Shown here: piece after piece, positions 46,339-56,241 of the stretch
Layout of the letters: each line of letters opens with the position of its first letter
Numbering within the stretch: the stretch's first letter is position 1
Assembly: GCF_003443675.1 (NCBI RefSeq)
Contig: NZ_CP031963.1
Coordinates: forward strand, 1,573,501 to 1,637,500
DNA length: 64,000 nucleotides
Source of the DNA: Aquimarina sp. BL5
GTDB taxonomy: Bacteria; Bacteroidota; Bacteroidia; Flavobacteriales; Flavobacteriaceae
Direction of reading: 5' to 3'
Made by a program: the position numbers and the translations under genes
The notes under the pieces: generated by a model
The model's input: the letters and a program-made list of their open reading frames with translations, nothing else
Databases searched by the model: none
Told to the model about the DNA's origin: nothing

Positions 46339-47484
46339 ATGAAATCTATTTCATTAGTTCTCGTCATTAGCTTTTTGATATTATCCTGTACACAAAAAAA
46401 TCCTCTAGAAAAAACACTGGATTCAGATAGGGAACAGATAAAACAAGTAATGCAAAATATTGAAAAACATGAAGTTCAGATTTTGTACAGTCAGATTGAT
46501 CGAGATGAGCATGGAAAAGTGATTTTTACGGATTATGAATTCAACGTTTCTGACAGCATCTATTTTTATCCTGCAAGTTCTGTTAAATTCCCTGTCGCTC
46601 TAATCGCCCTGGAGAAATTAAAAGAATTAAACGAAAGAGGAATCAACATAGACAGAACGACTAATTTCATCCTACAGCGTGATACACTTTATACAAATAT
46701 TGAGAAAGAAATTAGTAAGATTTTTGCAGTAAGTGATAACCAGGCATATAATCGACTATTCGAATTTCTTGGACAAGATTATATCAATCAAAAATTACAG
46801 TCTAAAAACCTTAAGGCTAGAATTGCACATCGGTTATCGGCCTTCCACGCCAATAATCTGAAAACACAATCAATTCTTTTTAAAAAAAGTGTTGAAGATA
46901 ATACAATCGCATACCAACAAGAAAGTATAGAAAATAATCCTCACCTAAAATTATCGTTGCAAAAAATACTAAAAGGCAAAGGGTATATCTACAATGATAC
47001 ATTAATAGAAAAACCAAAAGATTTTTCTGAAAAAAATTATCTTCCATTGCGATCTTTACATGAGATGATGAAGCGGATTCAGTTCCCCAATATTTATAGT
47101 AAAGAAAAGAGTTTTGATATATCTGAGAGTGATTATGAATTTGTCATTAATGCTATGAAAACTTTACCAAGTGGAGCAGGATATGATAAAAAGGAGTACT
47201 ACGATGGATATGTTAAGTTTTTTATGTTTGGCGACACCAAAGAAGATATTCCAGAACACATAGAAATCTACAATAAAGTTGGATATGCATATGGATATCT
47301 TACAGACTGTGCATATATTAAGGATACAAAAAGCGATATAGAGTTCGTACTATCCGCTACAATACATGTAAATGAAAATGGCATTTTTAATGATGATCAC
47401 TATGAATACGATGAAATAGGAATTCCTTTTCTAGCAGAATTAGGAAGAGAAATCTATACATTAGAAAAGCTTCGAAATAAATAA
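46339..47484 (+). CDS. Class A beta-lactamase-like serine hydrolase, lipoprotein
   Basis: This 381-residue lipoprotein has lipobox LILSC. It carries the beta-lactamase/transpeptidase motifs S80-S-V-K83, SDN (VSDNQAYN, about residues 134-140) and K-x-G as NKVGYAYG near residue 312. The usual Glu166 region is not clear. The fold therefore looks intact, but the activity could be penicillin-binding, esterase or peptidase rather than lactamase. It follows the M28 gene by about 30 bases. Confidence 0.85.
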   Translation: MKSISLVLVISFLILSCTQKNPLEKTLDSDREQIKQVMQNIEKHEVQILYSQIDRDEHGKVIFTDYEFNVSDSIYFYPASSVKFPVALIALEKLKELNERGINIDRTTNFILQRDTLYTNIEKEISKIFAVSDNQAYNRLFEFLGQDYINQKLQSKNLKARIAHRLSAFHANNLKTQSILFKKSVEDNTIAYQQESIENNPHLKLSLQKILKGKGYIYNDTLIEKPKDFSEKNYLPLRSLHEMMKRIQFPNIYSKEKSFDISESDYEFVINAMKTLPSGAGYDKKEYYDGYVKFFMFGDTKEDIPEHIEIYNKVGYAYGYLTDCAYIKDTKSDIEFVLSATIHVNENGIFNDDHYEYDEIGIPFLAELGREIYTLEKLRNK

Positions 47485-47753
47485 TTACACCTAAAAAAGC
47501 AGATTTCTTTAACAATTCTTCAAAAAAAAATAAAAAATACTACTGTAAATTTCATTTTTTATGATTTATTCACGTTTTTTTAACAAAATTATATCTTAAA
47601 TAGACTTTTTATGGATTAATTTTAATTCCCCTTAATTTAAGAACGTCTAATTTTAGTACAAATAACAACAACAGAATGGTTACAATATTAATAATCTAGT
47701 AACTATATAGTATACCAAAGGTGTAGTATATAGTTTCTTTAAAACACATCTTT
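47485..47753. other. Intergenic region with imperfect hairpin
   Basis: This 269-base gap is very AT rich. At 47701-47735 AACTATATAGTATACC and GGTGTAGTATATAGTT form a 16-bp stem with two mismatches and a 3-base loop, followed by TTTCTTTAAAA. The order of AATTCCCC, GAACGT and ACAGAATGGTTAC upstream loosely resembles the leader elements at 56033 and 59637. Confidence 0.4.
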
Positions 47754-48095
47754 ATGAAACGATATATACTATTCTTACCATTATTCTGTGTCGGTATATG
47801 TTACCCAAACGACTTTTTTACCGAACAGCCCACATTAGAAATTATTCTAAATCAAATAGATCGCAAACTTACTGACGAAGAAGTTCAGAAAAGAGGACTA
47901 GATGTATTAGCAGCAGAAGTTATTGAAAAAATAGATGAAATCGATTTAAGAAAAACGGCTCGATCAGCTATTTTCGAAACTTCGTATGGTTTTAGATGGA
48001 AAATGATCAATCTACATACAGGAAATATTATCATCATTAAAGTGAATAAGGAATTTAAGCTAATCTCTGCTCGAAATAGTAAAAAAATAAAATAA
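47754..48095 (+). CDS. Small exported protein of unknown function
   Basis: This 113-residue protein has a short signal-like N-terminus (YILFLPLFCVGICYPN) and a charged helical body (DEEVQKRGLDVLAAEVIEKI). The C-terminal part ends FKLISARNSKKIK. I know no family. It is a single gene converging on the minus-strand gene at 48115. It has a long hairpin in its leader. Confidence 0.6.
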   Translation: MKRYILFLPLFCVGICYPNDFFTEQPTLEIILNQIDRKLTDEEVQKRGLDVLAAEVIEKIDEIDLRKTARSAIFETSYGFRWKMINLHTGNIIIIKVNKEFKLISARNSKKIK

Positions 48096-48114
48096 AAACT
48101 CTTTCATATTATTC

Positions 48115-48348
48115 TTAAAGTAACATTGCTTTTACGCTTTTATATTCCTCTAGATACTCCCAATAAATAATTCTTCCATAGGCATATTTGATTAAAATAT
48201 ATTGCTCACTAATCGATAGTATTCTATCTACAGCTACCAACTTTTTTGATGCAGATGCTACCGTAACTTCTTCAGTAATTTCTTGATTTCTGGCATCGAA
48301 GCCGTGCACGATTATATGATTCTTTAAGGTAAGTTCAATATATTTCAT
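48115..48348 (-). CDS. Small protein of unknown function
   Basis: This 77-residue protein reads IELTLKNHIIVHGFDARNQE at the start, then a beta-rich part ending WEYLEEYKSVKAML. No signal or membrane segment is present. It converges with the gene at 47754. A convincing start is the ATG at 48348 after an AT-rich leader. Its function is unknown. Confidence 0.55.
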   Translation of the reverse strand: MKYIELTLKNHIIVHGFDARNQEITEEVTVASASKKLVAVDRILSISEQYILIKYAYGRIIYWEYLEEYKSVKAMLL

Positions 48349-48461
48349 AATACTAGTTTTGCTCCTTCAAATGTACCTATTTTTCACCTTAACACCCCTT
48401 TAAGAGTTTCGCATTTTCATTTTCTTAACTTTAAGCTCACAATCAGGTAATCAATCAAAAA

Positions 48462-49235
48462 ATGTTAAAAAGATTTTTCCTTTTAACGCTCATTTCTATA
48501 GGTATTTCTGGCTTTTCACAAAAGAAATTATCTTTAATCTATACAGGAAATATGGGTGTTTATATATCAAATGAAGATTCTTCTGTACTGATTGATGGCT
48601 TGCATACTAAATATGGTGACGATTATCTTTTTCCAACGACTTCTTTAATACATAAGATTCGTAAGCAATTACGACCAGATGCCATTTTATTTACCCACTA
48701 TCATGGAGATCATTTCAGTGCATCCTTAGCCAATGAATATCTTGCATCTAGCAAAAATTCCATTTTGTGTGGATCCAATCAGATCACAAAAGAAATTAAA
48801 ACTTCTAAGGATAGATTGTTTACCATAGCTACAACTGATTACAGCAAGCAGACGATTACAATTAAAGATTTTAAAATTACCGGACTAAAAATAAATCACG
48901 TTGGAAAAAGACATACCGCTGTAGAAAATATTGGGTACATCGTCGATTTGGGCGAGTACAGAATTCTACATGTTGGAGATACCAATTGGATGGAGGAAAT
49001 CAATCTATTTAGTCAATTAGGTCTGATTAATGAGCATATTGATATTGCAATCCTACCATATTGGATGCTTTTAGAAAATAGCGCATCTCAACAAATTAAA
49101 AAGCATATCAATCCTAAGCAAATTATTGCAACACATATATCGCCAAGAATAGCACAACAAGAATTACAGGAGATGAAGAAAAAATATCCTGATATACATT
49201 TCTTAACAACACTAGAACAACAAATTCAATTATAA
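48462..49235 (+). CDS. Metallo-beta-lactamase-fold hydrolase, exported
   Basis: This 257-residue protein has a signal peptide (LTLISIGISGFSQ) and the MBL metal motif H79-Y-H81-G-D83-H84, with HVGDTNW near residue 174 and a late His (ATHISPR) near 226. It is related to UlaG-type hydrolases by the short motif spacing. It starts a run of four exported proteins whose next gene begins 18 bases later. Confidence 0.88.
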   Translation: MLKRFFLLTLISIGISGFSQKKLSLIYTGNMGVYISNEDSSVLIDGLHTKYGDDYLFPTTSLIHKIRKQLRPDAILFTHYHGDHFSASLANEYLASSKNSILCGSNQITKEIKTSKDRLFTIATTDYSKQTITIKDFKITGLKINHVGKRHTAVENIGYIVDLGEYRILHVGDTNWMEEINLFSQLGLINEHIDIAILPYWMLLENSASQQIKKHINPKQIIATHISPRIAQQELQEMKKKYPDIHFLTTLEQQIQL

Positions 49236-49253
49236 TTAACTCACTATTACAAC

Positions 49254-52200
49254 ATGAAAAGATTACTATTTCTAATATCTCTTATCCTGGTTTCTGGAAT
49301 TTCTGCTCAAGAATTTTCTATGGATTATGTAAAAAAAATGAATCCACGTAATATAGGACCCGGAGGAATGAGTGGTCGTGTAACTTCTATAGACGTGGTT
49401 ACTTCTGATCCAGATATTATGTATGCAGGAACAGCTTCTGGAGGACTTTGGAAATCTACTTCGGGAGGAATTAAATGGGAGCCCGTTTTTGATAAACAAG
49501 TTACTGCCTCCATCGGAGCGGTAGCAATCCAACAATCCAATCCTTCTGTAATATGGGTAGGAACCGGAGAAGGGAACCCCAGAAACAGTCTTAATGGGGG
49601 ATACGGAATATATAAATCCCTGGATGGCGGTAAAAATTGGAAACTGATGGGCTTAGAAAAGACCCGTCATATTCATAGAGTAATTGTGGATCCTACTGAT
49701 CCAAATACTGTATACGTCGCTGCGATAGGTTCGCCTTGGGGAGAACATCCAGAAAGAGGGGTTTTTAAAACTACAGATGGAGGAGAAACATGGAATAAAG
49801 TACTTTTCGCGAATAACAAAACAGGAGCAGCTGATCTGATTATGGATCCTTCTAATCCTAATAAATTGATTGCCGCTTTATGGGAACATAAACGTGATCC
49901 CTGGTTTTTTAAATCTGGAGGAGAAGGCTCTGGACTATATATCACACATGACGGAGGAAAAACCTGGGAAGAACGAACGGATGAAGATGGTTTACCTAAA
50001 GGAGATTTAGGACGTATCGGAGTTGCCATTTCTAGAAATAAGCCAAACACTGTATACGCGCTAATTGAAGCCAAAAAAAATGCACTCTATAAATCAGAAG
50101 ATGGAGGATTTAACTGGAAAAAAATAAATGACAAAAATGATATTGGCAATCGTCCATTCTATTATTCAGAAATTTATGTAGATCCACAGAATGAAAACAG
50201 AGTTTATTCTGTATTTACCTATGTAAATGTATCCGAAGATGGTGGTAAAAACTTTAAACAATTAATGCCGGCCTATGGTGTAGATAACGGAGTTCATCCA
50301 GATCATCACGCTTGGTGGATACATCCACAAGATGGCAATTTTATGATCGATGGTAATGACGGTGGACTAAACATCACACGTGATGGTGGAAAAACCTGGA
50401 GATTCATAGGAAACTTACCCGTAGCACAATTTTATCATATTAATGTAGATAATGAGTTTCCATATAATGTATATGGAGGTATGCAAGATAATGGTAGCTG
50501 GCGTGGACCTGCATATGTCTGGAAAGCGCAGGGAATTAGAAACTCATACTGGCAAGAGATTTCCTTTGGAGATGGTTTCGATGTAGTACCAGATAAAGAC
50601 GACTCCAGATATGGATGGTCTATGAGCCAGCAAGGATTTGTAAGTCGTTATGATTGGATGACAGGTAATAATTATATAGTAAGACCTACACATCCGGATC
50701 CAGAAATAAAATTACGTTTTAACTGGAATGCAGCTATTAATATTGATCCTTTTGATAATAACACCTTGTATTTCGGAAGTCAGTTTGTACATAAAAGCAC
50801 AGACAAAGGTCTGACCTGGGAGATCATCTCGGCGGATCTATCTACTAATGATCCCGAAAAACTAAAACAAGCAGAAAGTGGTGGTCTTACGATGGATGCT
50901 ACAGGAGCAGAAAATCACTGTACTGTTTTAGTCATAGAACCTTCATCTTTAGAACAAAATATGCTTTGGGCAGCCACCGATGATGGACGAGTTCATATTA
51001 CTCAAAACGGAGGAGCAAACTGGACAGACGTTTCTAAAAACATCAAAGGATTACCAACAGGTAGTTGGATTGTACAGATCAAAGCTTCTAATAAGAAAAA
51101 AGGAGAAGCGCTATTGGTAGCCAATGATTATAGAAGATTTAATTATACACCATACGCATATAGAACGGTGGATTATGGTAAAACATGGCAACGCATTGTA
51201 GATGGTAGTGATGTAAAAAGCTATGCATTGAGTATCGTAGAAGATCCTATTGAGAAAAATTTATTGTTTTTAGGAACCGATGACGGATTATATATTTCTC
51301 TGGATGCTGGAAACAAATGGACCAAATGGACATCAGGTTTCCCTACAGTATCCGTAAAAGATTTAGTAATTCAACCCAGAGAACACGATTTGGTTATAGG
51401 GACCTTTGGTAGAGCTGCTTGGGTATTAGATGATATCAAACCATTGCGTGCTTTAGCAAAAAACAAAAGCATCTTAAGTCAAAAAATAAAAGTATTCGAT
51501 CCTCCTGTTGGATACCAGGCTGCTTATCAGCAACCTACCGGAAGTCGTTTCGGTGGAGACGCTTTGTTTAATGGCGAAAATCGCGATTTTGGAGCTCATA
51601 TCTCTTATTTTGTAACCGTAGCGCAAAAAGAAGCGTCTAAAAAAGAAGAGGACAGTAAAGAAACTGACAAAGAAGAAGAAGAAGAAGAAGATACGACAGA
51701 CGATGAAAAAGAAGAAACGAAAATAAAATGGGATTCTATTTATCTAAAAGTGTACGATGGTGACCGACTCATCAGAACATTAAAGCAAAAGACTCCGGAC
51801 TCTACCGGAATTCATAAAATAAGCTGGTTTATGGATGAGAAAGGCGTTGATAGACCGTCTAGAGAAATTCAGAAACGTAAAGAAGAATCAGGTGGTGTTG
51901 AAGTAAAACCAGGAACTTATAAAGTGGTGATGGAATATGGAGATCAGAAATCCGAAACTAGTATACAGGTAAAATCTGATCCTAGATTACAAGTTTCTCA
52001 GCAAAATATCAACGAAGTATACGCGGCTTCTAAAAATCTAGAAACTATGAGCCAGACCGCAGCAGATGCTGTGAAGCAATTGGTAGAAAGTAAAGAAGTA
52101 GCTTCAAAATATCAGAAAGAGCTAAAAAAACTAGATAAAAAGAAATTTAAAGATCAGATCAAAGCTTCTAAAGACATCATTAAAAAAATTGATTCAACCA

Positions 52201-52484
52201 TTGCTATGTATTTAGGAAAAGAGGACAAAAGACAAGGAATCACTCGTAATCCTGAAATAACGGTGATGCAGCGCCTAGGAACGGCTGATTGGTATACCGG
52301 CAGCAGACAGAATGGGTTGACTACTACAGAGAAAACCCTGATAAAACATGCTAAAGATGCACTAATGGATGCATTAGAAAAAACAAATACATTCTTTACA
52401 AATGATTGGAAACCTTATCAGGAATCTATTGAGAAATTAGAAACTTCTCCTTTTAAAGAAATAAAAACTTTCACAATCAAATAA
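49254..52484 (+). CDS. Large exported BNR/VPS10-like repeat protein
   Basis: This 1076-residue protein has a signal peptide and a VPS10/sortilin-like array of BNR repeats between about 30 and 700 (SEDGGFNWKK, HDGGKTWEERT, DAGNKWTKW). A short acidic low-complexity segment (ETDKEEEEEEDTTDDEKEET) lies at about residues 803-823, inside a longer acidic stretch. The C-terminal part (about 870-1060) is beta- and then helix-rich. Proteins like this are often annotated as glycosyl hydrolases, but no catalytic residues were identified. It is followed after 12 bases by the S9 peptidase. Confidence 0.88.
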   Translation: MKRLLFLISLILVSGISAQEFSMDYVKKMNPRNIGPGGMSGRVTSIDVVTSDPDIMYAGTASGGLWKSTSGGIKWEPVFDKQVTASIGAVAIQQSNPSVIWVGTGEGNPRNSLNGGYGIYKSLDGGKNWKLMGLEKTRHIHRVIVDPTDPNTVYVAAIGSPWGEHPERGVFKTTDGGETWNKVLFANNKTGAADLIMDPSNPNKLIAALWEHKRDPWFFKSGGEGSGLYITHDGGKTWEERTDEDGLPKGDLGRIGVAISRNKPNTVYALIEAKKNALYKSEDGGFNWKKINDKNDIGNRPFYYSEIYVDPQNENRVYSVFTYVNVSEDGGKNFKQLMPAYGVDNGVHPDHHAWWIHPQDGNFMIDGNDGGLNITRDGGKTWRFIGNLPVAQFYHINVDNEFPYNVYGGMQDNGSWRGPAYVWKAQGIRNSYWQEISFGDGFDVVPDKDDSRYGWSMSQQGFVSRYDWMTGNNYIVRPTHPDPEIKLRFNWNAAINIDPFDNNTLYFGSQFVHKSTDKGLTWEIISADLSTNDPEKLKQAESGGLTMDATGAENHCTVLVIEPSSLEQNMLWAATDDGRVHITQNGGANWTDVSKNIKGLPTGSWIVQIKASNKKKGEALLVANDYRRFNYTPYAYRTVDYGKTWQRIVDGSDVKSYALSIVEDPIEKNLLFLGTDDGLYISLDAGNKWTKWTSGFPTVSVKDLVIQPREHDLVIGTFGRAAWVLDDIKPLRALAKNKSILSQKIKVFDPPVGYQAAYQQPTGSRFGGDALFNGENRDFGAHISYFVTVAQKEASKKEEDSKETDKEEEEEEDTTDDEKEETKIKWDSIYLKVYDGDRLIRTLKQKTPDSTGIHKISWFMDEKGVDRPSREIQKRKEESGGVEVKPGTYKVVMEYGDQKSETSIQVKSDPRLQVSQQNINEVYAASKNLETMSQTAADAVKQLVESKEVASKYQKELKKLDKKKFKDQIKASKDIIKKIDSTIAMYLGKEDKRQGITRNPEITVMQRLGTADWYTGSRQNGLTTTEKTLIKHAKDALMDALEKTNTFFTNDWKPYQESIEKLETSPFKEIKTFTIK

Positions 52485-52496
52485 AAATTCTTACTC

Positions 52497-54446
52497 ATGA
52501 AAAAACTCATCATTTTGGGACTTGGGGTTCTACTACTCCATTCCTGCAAAAAAGAAAAGAAAGAAGAGGTAGCAAAGGCTGTTACAATTGAAGAGTACTC
52601 AATTGAGCAATTTATGGATAATGAAAATGCATTTGCTAATGGTTTCTCCAACGACAAGTCCAAAGTGTTGATGACTAGTAACCGTTCTGGTATCTATAAT
52701 ATGTATACAACTTCGGTTAAAGGTGGAGAATTGATTCCTGTCACAAAATCAGATAGCTCTTCTGTTTTTGGAATTTCATATTTCCCCGAAGATGATAGAA
52801 TACTATTTAGAATGGATGGTAATGGAGATGAAATATTTAAGATTTTCCTAAAAGATAGTTCAGGTATCACACGCCTAACTCCAGAGAAAAACGTAAGAGC
52901 ATTATTTAGAGGTTGGTCTAAAGATGGCAAAAGCTTTTTCTATGGCAGTAATGAAAGAGATCCTAAGTATATGGATCATTACGAAATGAATATTGCTGAT
53001 TTCACTTCTAAAATGATCTATCAGAATAATGACGGAATGGATTTTGGCGGAATGTCGGAAGACAGAAAATATATTGCTCTTACCAAAGCAATCACTACCA
53101 ATGATATCGATCTGTATATCATGAACACGGAGACAAAAGAGAAAACTAAAATCAATGAAAATATAAGTGGTAATAGTCCTCAGGATTTTTCTCCCGATAA
53201 TACTTCATTCTATTATACTACTGACGACAATGCAGAATTTAGTTATTTAATGAAATACAATCTTGCAGATGGTACTAAAGAAAAAGTAGCAGAAAAGAAC
53301 TGGGACATCAATTCATTTTATTTTACCAGAAATGGAAAATATAAGGTGATGTTTACTAATGAAGACGCTAAAACCGTGATGAATGTAAAAGAGTCTTCTA
53401 CTGACAAGTCAGTAGAGTTCCCTACATTCGAAAACAAAGAAATTTCTAGTGCGCGTTTTTCTAGAGATGAGTCTATGGCGTTCTTAAATGTTTCGGGGTC
53501 AAGTACTCCAAGAAATGTATACGCTTTTGATGTAGCTTCAAAAGAATATCATCAACTTACAGATGTATTGAATAAAGACATCAATGCCGAGCATTTAGTA
53601 GCTTCAGAAGTGGTTCGTTTTAAATCCTTTGATGGGTTAGAAATCCCTGCAATTTATTATAAACCAAAACAAGCATCGGCCAAGAATAAAGTACCCGCCT
53701 TGGTTTGGGTACATGGGGGTCCAGGAGGACAATCCAGACAAGGTTTTAGTTCCCAGATTCAGTATTATGTGAATCATGGATATGCGATCTTAGCTGTCAA
53801 TAATAGAGGAAGTAGTGGTTACGGAAAAACGTTTTACAAAATGGATGACCAGAACCACGGAGACAAAGATCTAAAAGATTGCGTAGCAGGAAAAGATTGG
53901 TTAGCACAACAAGATATTATTGATCCAAATAAAATCGGAATTATTGGTGGTTCTTATGGAGGTTATATGACCATGGCAGCCCTTACGTATACGCCAGAGG
54001 AATTTAAAGTAGGAGTAAACATCTTTGGAGTAACGAACTGGTTGCGAACCTTAAAAAGTATTCCGCCATGGTGGGAGTCTTTTAAAGAAGCTTTATATAC
54101 AGAAATGGGAGATCCTAATACTACAGATTCTGTAAGATTACGCCAAATCTCTCCTTTGTTCCATACAGAAAAAGTAACTAAACCATTGATTGTATTACAA
54201 GGAGCTAAAGACCCAAGAGTATTAAAAGTAGAATCTGATGAAATTGTAGCAGGAGTTAAGAAAAATGGTGTTCCTGTAGAATATGTATTATTCGAAGATG
54301 AAGGACATGGTTTTGTGAAAAAAGAAAATCAGATTGAAGCGTATGGAAGAATCCTAAAATTCTTAGATAAATATCTAAAAGAATCTGGATCAGAAGTCAT
54401 TAATGATGGGAAATCCGAAGTAAAAACAGTAGAATCAGAATCCTAA
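52497..54446 (+). CDS. S9 family prolyl oligopeptidase lipoprotein
   Basis: This 649-residue lipoprotein has lipobox LLHSC. A TolB-like propeller occupies about 30-370. The catalytic domain has HGGPGGQSR, the nucleophile elbow GGSYGGYM with Ser486, GAKDPRV (Asp) and EGHGF (His). The C-terminal tail beyond about 630 is acidic. It would cut peptides after proline in the periplasm or on the surface. It lies between the BNR protein and a DUF2490 protein. Confidence 0.93.
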   Translation: MKKLIILGLGVLLLHSCKKEKKEEVAKAVTIEEYSIEQFMDNENAFANGFSNDKSKVLMTSNRSGIYNMYTTSVKGGELIPVTKSDSSSVFGISYFPEDDRILFRMDGNGDEIFKIFLKDSSGITRLTPEKNVRALFRGWSKDGKSFFYGSNERDPKYMDHYEMNIADFTSKMIYQNNDGMDFGGMSEDRKYIALTKAITTNDIDLYIMNTETKEKTKINENISGNSPQDFSPDNTSFYYTTDDNAEFSYLMKYNLADGTKEKVAEKNWDINSFYFTRNGKYKVMFTNEDAKTVMNVKESSTDKSVEFPTFENKEISSARFSRDESMAFLNVSGSSTPRNVYAFDVASKEYHQLTDVLNKDINAEHLVASEVVRFKSFDGLEIPAIYYKPKQASAKNKVPALVWVHGGPGGQSRQGFSSQIQYYVNHGYAILAVNNRGSSGYGKTFYKMDDQNHGDKDLKDCVAGKDWLAQQDIIDPNKIGIIGGSYGGYMTMAALTYTPEEFKVGVNIFGVTNWLRTLKSIPPWWESFKEALYTEMGDPNTTDSVRLRQISPLFHTEKVTKPLIVLQGAKDPRVLKVESDEIVAGVKKNGVPVEYVLFEDEGHGFVKKENQIEAYGRILKFLDKYLKESGSEVINDGKSEVKTVESES

Positions 54447-54471
54447 AAACATCCAATTACCGAATATATTT

Positions 54472-55155
54472 ATGAAAAAAGGCATTGTACTTGCATTAAT
54501 ACTAGCAACTATTACTATCACAAACACTAAAGCTCAAGAAACCGGAGAAGATGAATGGGGAGCTTGGTATATGTATTTTGGAACCAATCGAATAACAGAT
54601 AAACTAAGTATTCATTCTGAAGCGCAGTTTAGATTCTATGAGGTGGCAGGTACGTTTAATCAATTATTACTGCGAACTGGTTTAAATTATCATCTTACAG
54701 AAAACGCAATTGCTACCATTGGATATGGATATATCAATACCGATGGAACTTTTGCGGATATCCCTGATGAAGAAAACAGTAATGAACACAGAATATTTGA
54801 GCAGTTTATTCTTAAGAACACCGTAGGAAAAGTAAAGTTCGAGCATCGATATCGATTAGAGCAACGTTTTATCAGCACTCAGTTTGATGATTTTACAGAG
54901 CATCGCGCACGATATCGATTGCAACTCACCTACCCTTTTAATGACAAATGGTTCCTGAATGTGTATGACGAAGTTTTTATCAATCTACAAGAACCTATTT
55001 TTGGTCAGAATCGATTGTATGGAGCCGTTGGATATAATGTACAATCTAATTTTAGTATTCAATTAGGGTATCTGAAAAATCATTTTACAGGAGCGAATTT
55101 TGACCGATTACAGTTAGGTATTATCTATAATACCGACTTTAGGAAAAGTGAATAA
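54472..55155 (+). CDS. DUF2490 outer-membrane protein
   Basis: This 227-residue protein has a signal peptide and the DUF2490 features WGAWYMYFGTNRITDKLSIH, EAQFRFYE and RLEQRFI, which are beta-barrel strands. It ends LGIIYNTDFRK. It starts 26 bases after the S9 peptidase gene. The barrel's substrate is unknown. A REP-like inverted repeat follows the gene. Confidence 0.88.
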   Translation: MKKGIVLALILATITITNTKAQETGEDEWGAWYMYFGTNRITDKLSIHSEAQFRFYEVAGTFNQLLLRTGLNYHLTENAIATIGYGYINTDGTFADIPDEENSNEHRIFEQFILKNTVGKVKFEHRYRLEQRFISTQFDDFTEHRARYRLQLTYPFNDKWFLNVYDEVFINLQEPIFGQNRLYGAVGYNVQSNFSIQLGYLKNHFTGANFDRLQLGIIYNTDFRKSE

Positions 55156-55186
55156 TTAGAATAAGAGGTCTAAAAAGAAATTTATT

Positions 55187-55261
55187 ATTGTCAAACTGAG
55201 CTTGTCGAAGTTATTTATCATTTGATTTTCAAAATGTCTTCGACAAGCTCAGACTGACAAT
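55187..55261. repeat. REP-like inverted repeat with CTGAGCTTGTCGAAG core
   Basis: Arm ATTGTCAAACTGAGCTTGTC continuing GAAG at 55187-55210 and arm CTTCGACAAGCTCAGACTGA continuing CAAT at 55238-55261 are inverted copies with two mismatches in 24 bases. The core TGAGCTTGTCGAAG is a widely dispersed extragenic motif in many bacteria. It lies between DUF2490 and the isochorismatase gene and may also act as a transcription end. Confidence 0.85.
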
Positions 55262-55295
55262 CTAAATGTAAAAGCTCTTAAATAAAAAGTAAACA

Positions 55296-55868
55296 ATGAC
55301 ATTGACCAAAAAAGACAATCCAGCACTCTTGCTAATAGATGTGCAAAAAGGCATCAACAGTCCTGGGTATTACGGTACCGAACGAAATAATCCACAAGCA
55401 GAAAAAAACATAGAGGCCTTACTAAAAAAATGGAGAACAGAAGCTTTACCAATCTATCACGTAAAACACTGCTCTTCTAATCCAGAATCACCATTAGCTA
55501 AAGGAAAACCCGGTAATGACTTCCAGGATTTTATTATACCGCAGCCTAATGAACCTGTGATCGAAAAAGATGTAAATAGTGCTTTTATCGGTACTGATCT
55601 GAGGACACAGTTAGAAAATGCTGGTATCCAAAATGTAGTGATTGTAGGACTCACCACTGAGCATTGTGTATCTACCAGCACTCGTATGGCTTCTAACTAT
55701 GGATTTAATGTGTTTTTGATGGAAGATGGAGTCGCTGCTTTTGATAAAATCGGTGCCAATGGCAAACGATATGACGCGCAAATAGTTCATGATATAGAAA
55801 TTGCCAATCTAAAAGATGAGTTTGCTACGGTTGTACAGACAGAAGATATGATGAGAGTTTTTGATTAA
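55296..55868 (+). CDS. Isochorismatase-family cysteine hydrolase
   Basis: This 190-residue cytosolic protein has the Asp-Lys-Cys triad of the isochorismatase-like family: D15 (LLLIDVQKG), Lys91 (IEKDVNSAF) and Cys124 (TTEHCVSTSTR). The substrate could be a nicotinamide- or isochorismate-like amide. It is a single gene between a REP-like repeat and a leader-bearing intergenic region. Confidence 0.93.
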   Translation: MTLTKKDNPALLLIDVQKGINSPGYYGTERNNPQAEKNIEALLKKWRTEALPIYHVKHCSSNPESPLAKGKPGNDFQDFIIPQPNEPVIEKDVNSAFIGTDLRTQLENAGIQNVVIVGLTTEHCVSTSTRMASNYGFNVFLMEDGVAAFDKIGANGKRYDAQIVHDIEIANLKDEFATVVQTEDMMRVFD

Positions 55869-56032
55869 GAAGTTTCTCAAACATCATTAAAAAATAAGTT
55901 CAATTATCAGCAGTATAGGAGTTTCCAAACTATACTGCTATCAATCGTAATGGGGAAATTTTTCAAACTTATCGGATCGTTCTGACTGATTAAAAAAGAA
56001 ACACTTTTTTTGTGCCTACACAAATAGTATTT
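55869..56032. other. Intergenic region before the leader element
   Basis: This stretch of AT-rich sequence holds no gene. A 6-base GTGCCTACAC segment sits near 56012. No strong promoter pair was found. It precedes the leader element at 56033. Confidence 0.4.
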
Positions 56033-56178
56033 TTAACTTACTGAATAAATGTTTACATTAGAGGTATCCCCCAAATTCTTTTACAACTTTTAATAAAATA
56101 ACGTATTATCCTACGACTTTGGTTTTATTTATGTAATGCCGGGAGTCCTATGGTAGCCTTCCTGATATACTGGGAATA
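56033..56178 (+). ncRNA. Candidate structured leader element, copy A
   Basis: TTAACTTAC starts the element at 56033, then TATCCCCC (56065-56072), AACGTA (56100-56105), TGGTTTT, the ten-base block TCCTATGGTA (56146-56155) and a hairpin TTCCTG/TGGGAA at 56159-56176. Copy B at 59637 shares the same order, with the identical ten-base block. Pair changes in the hairpin keep pairing. It ends about 60 bases before the penicillin acylase gene. Confidence 0.5.
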
Positions 56179-56241
56179 TGGTTCTACAAGGGACTACATC
56201 TATTTTAAATGCTTACTACGATCGTAATATCGAACTTCTAA

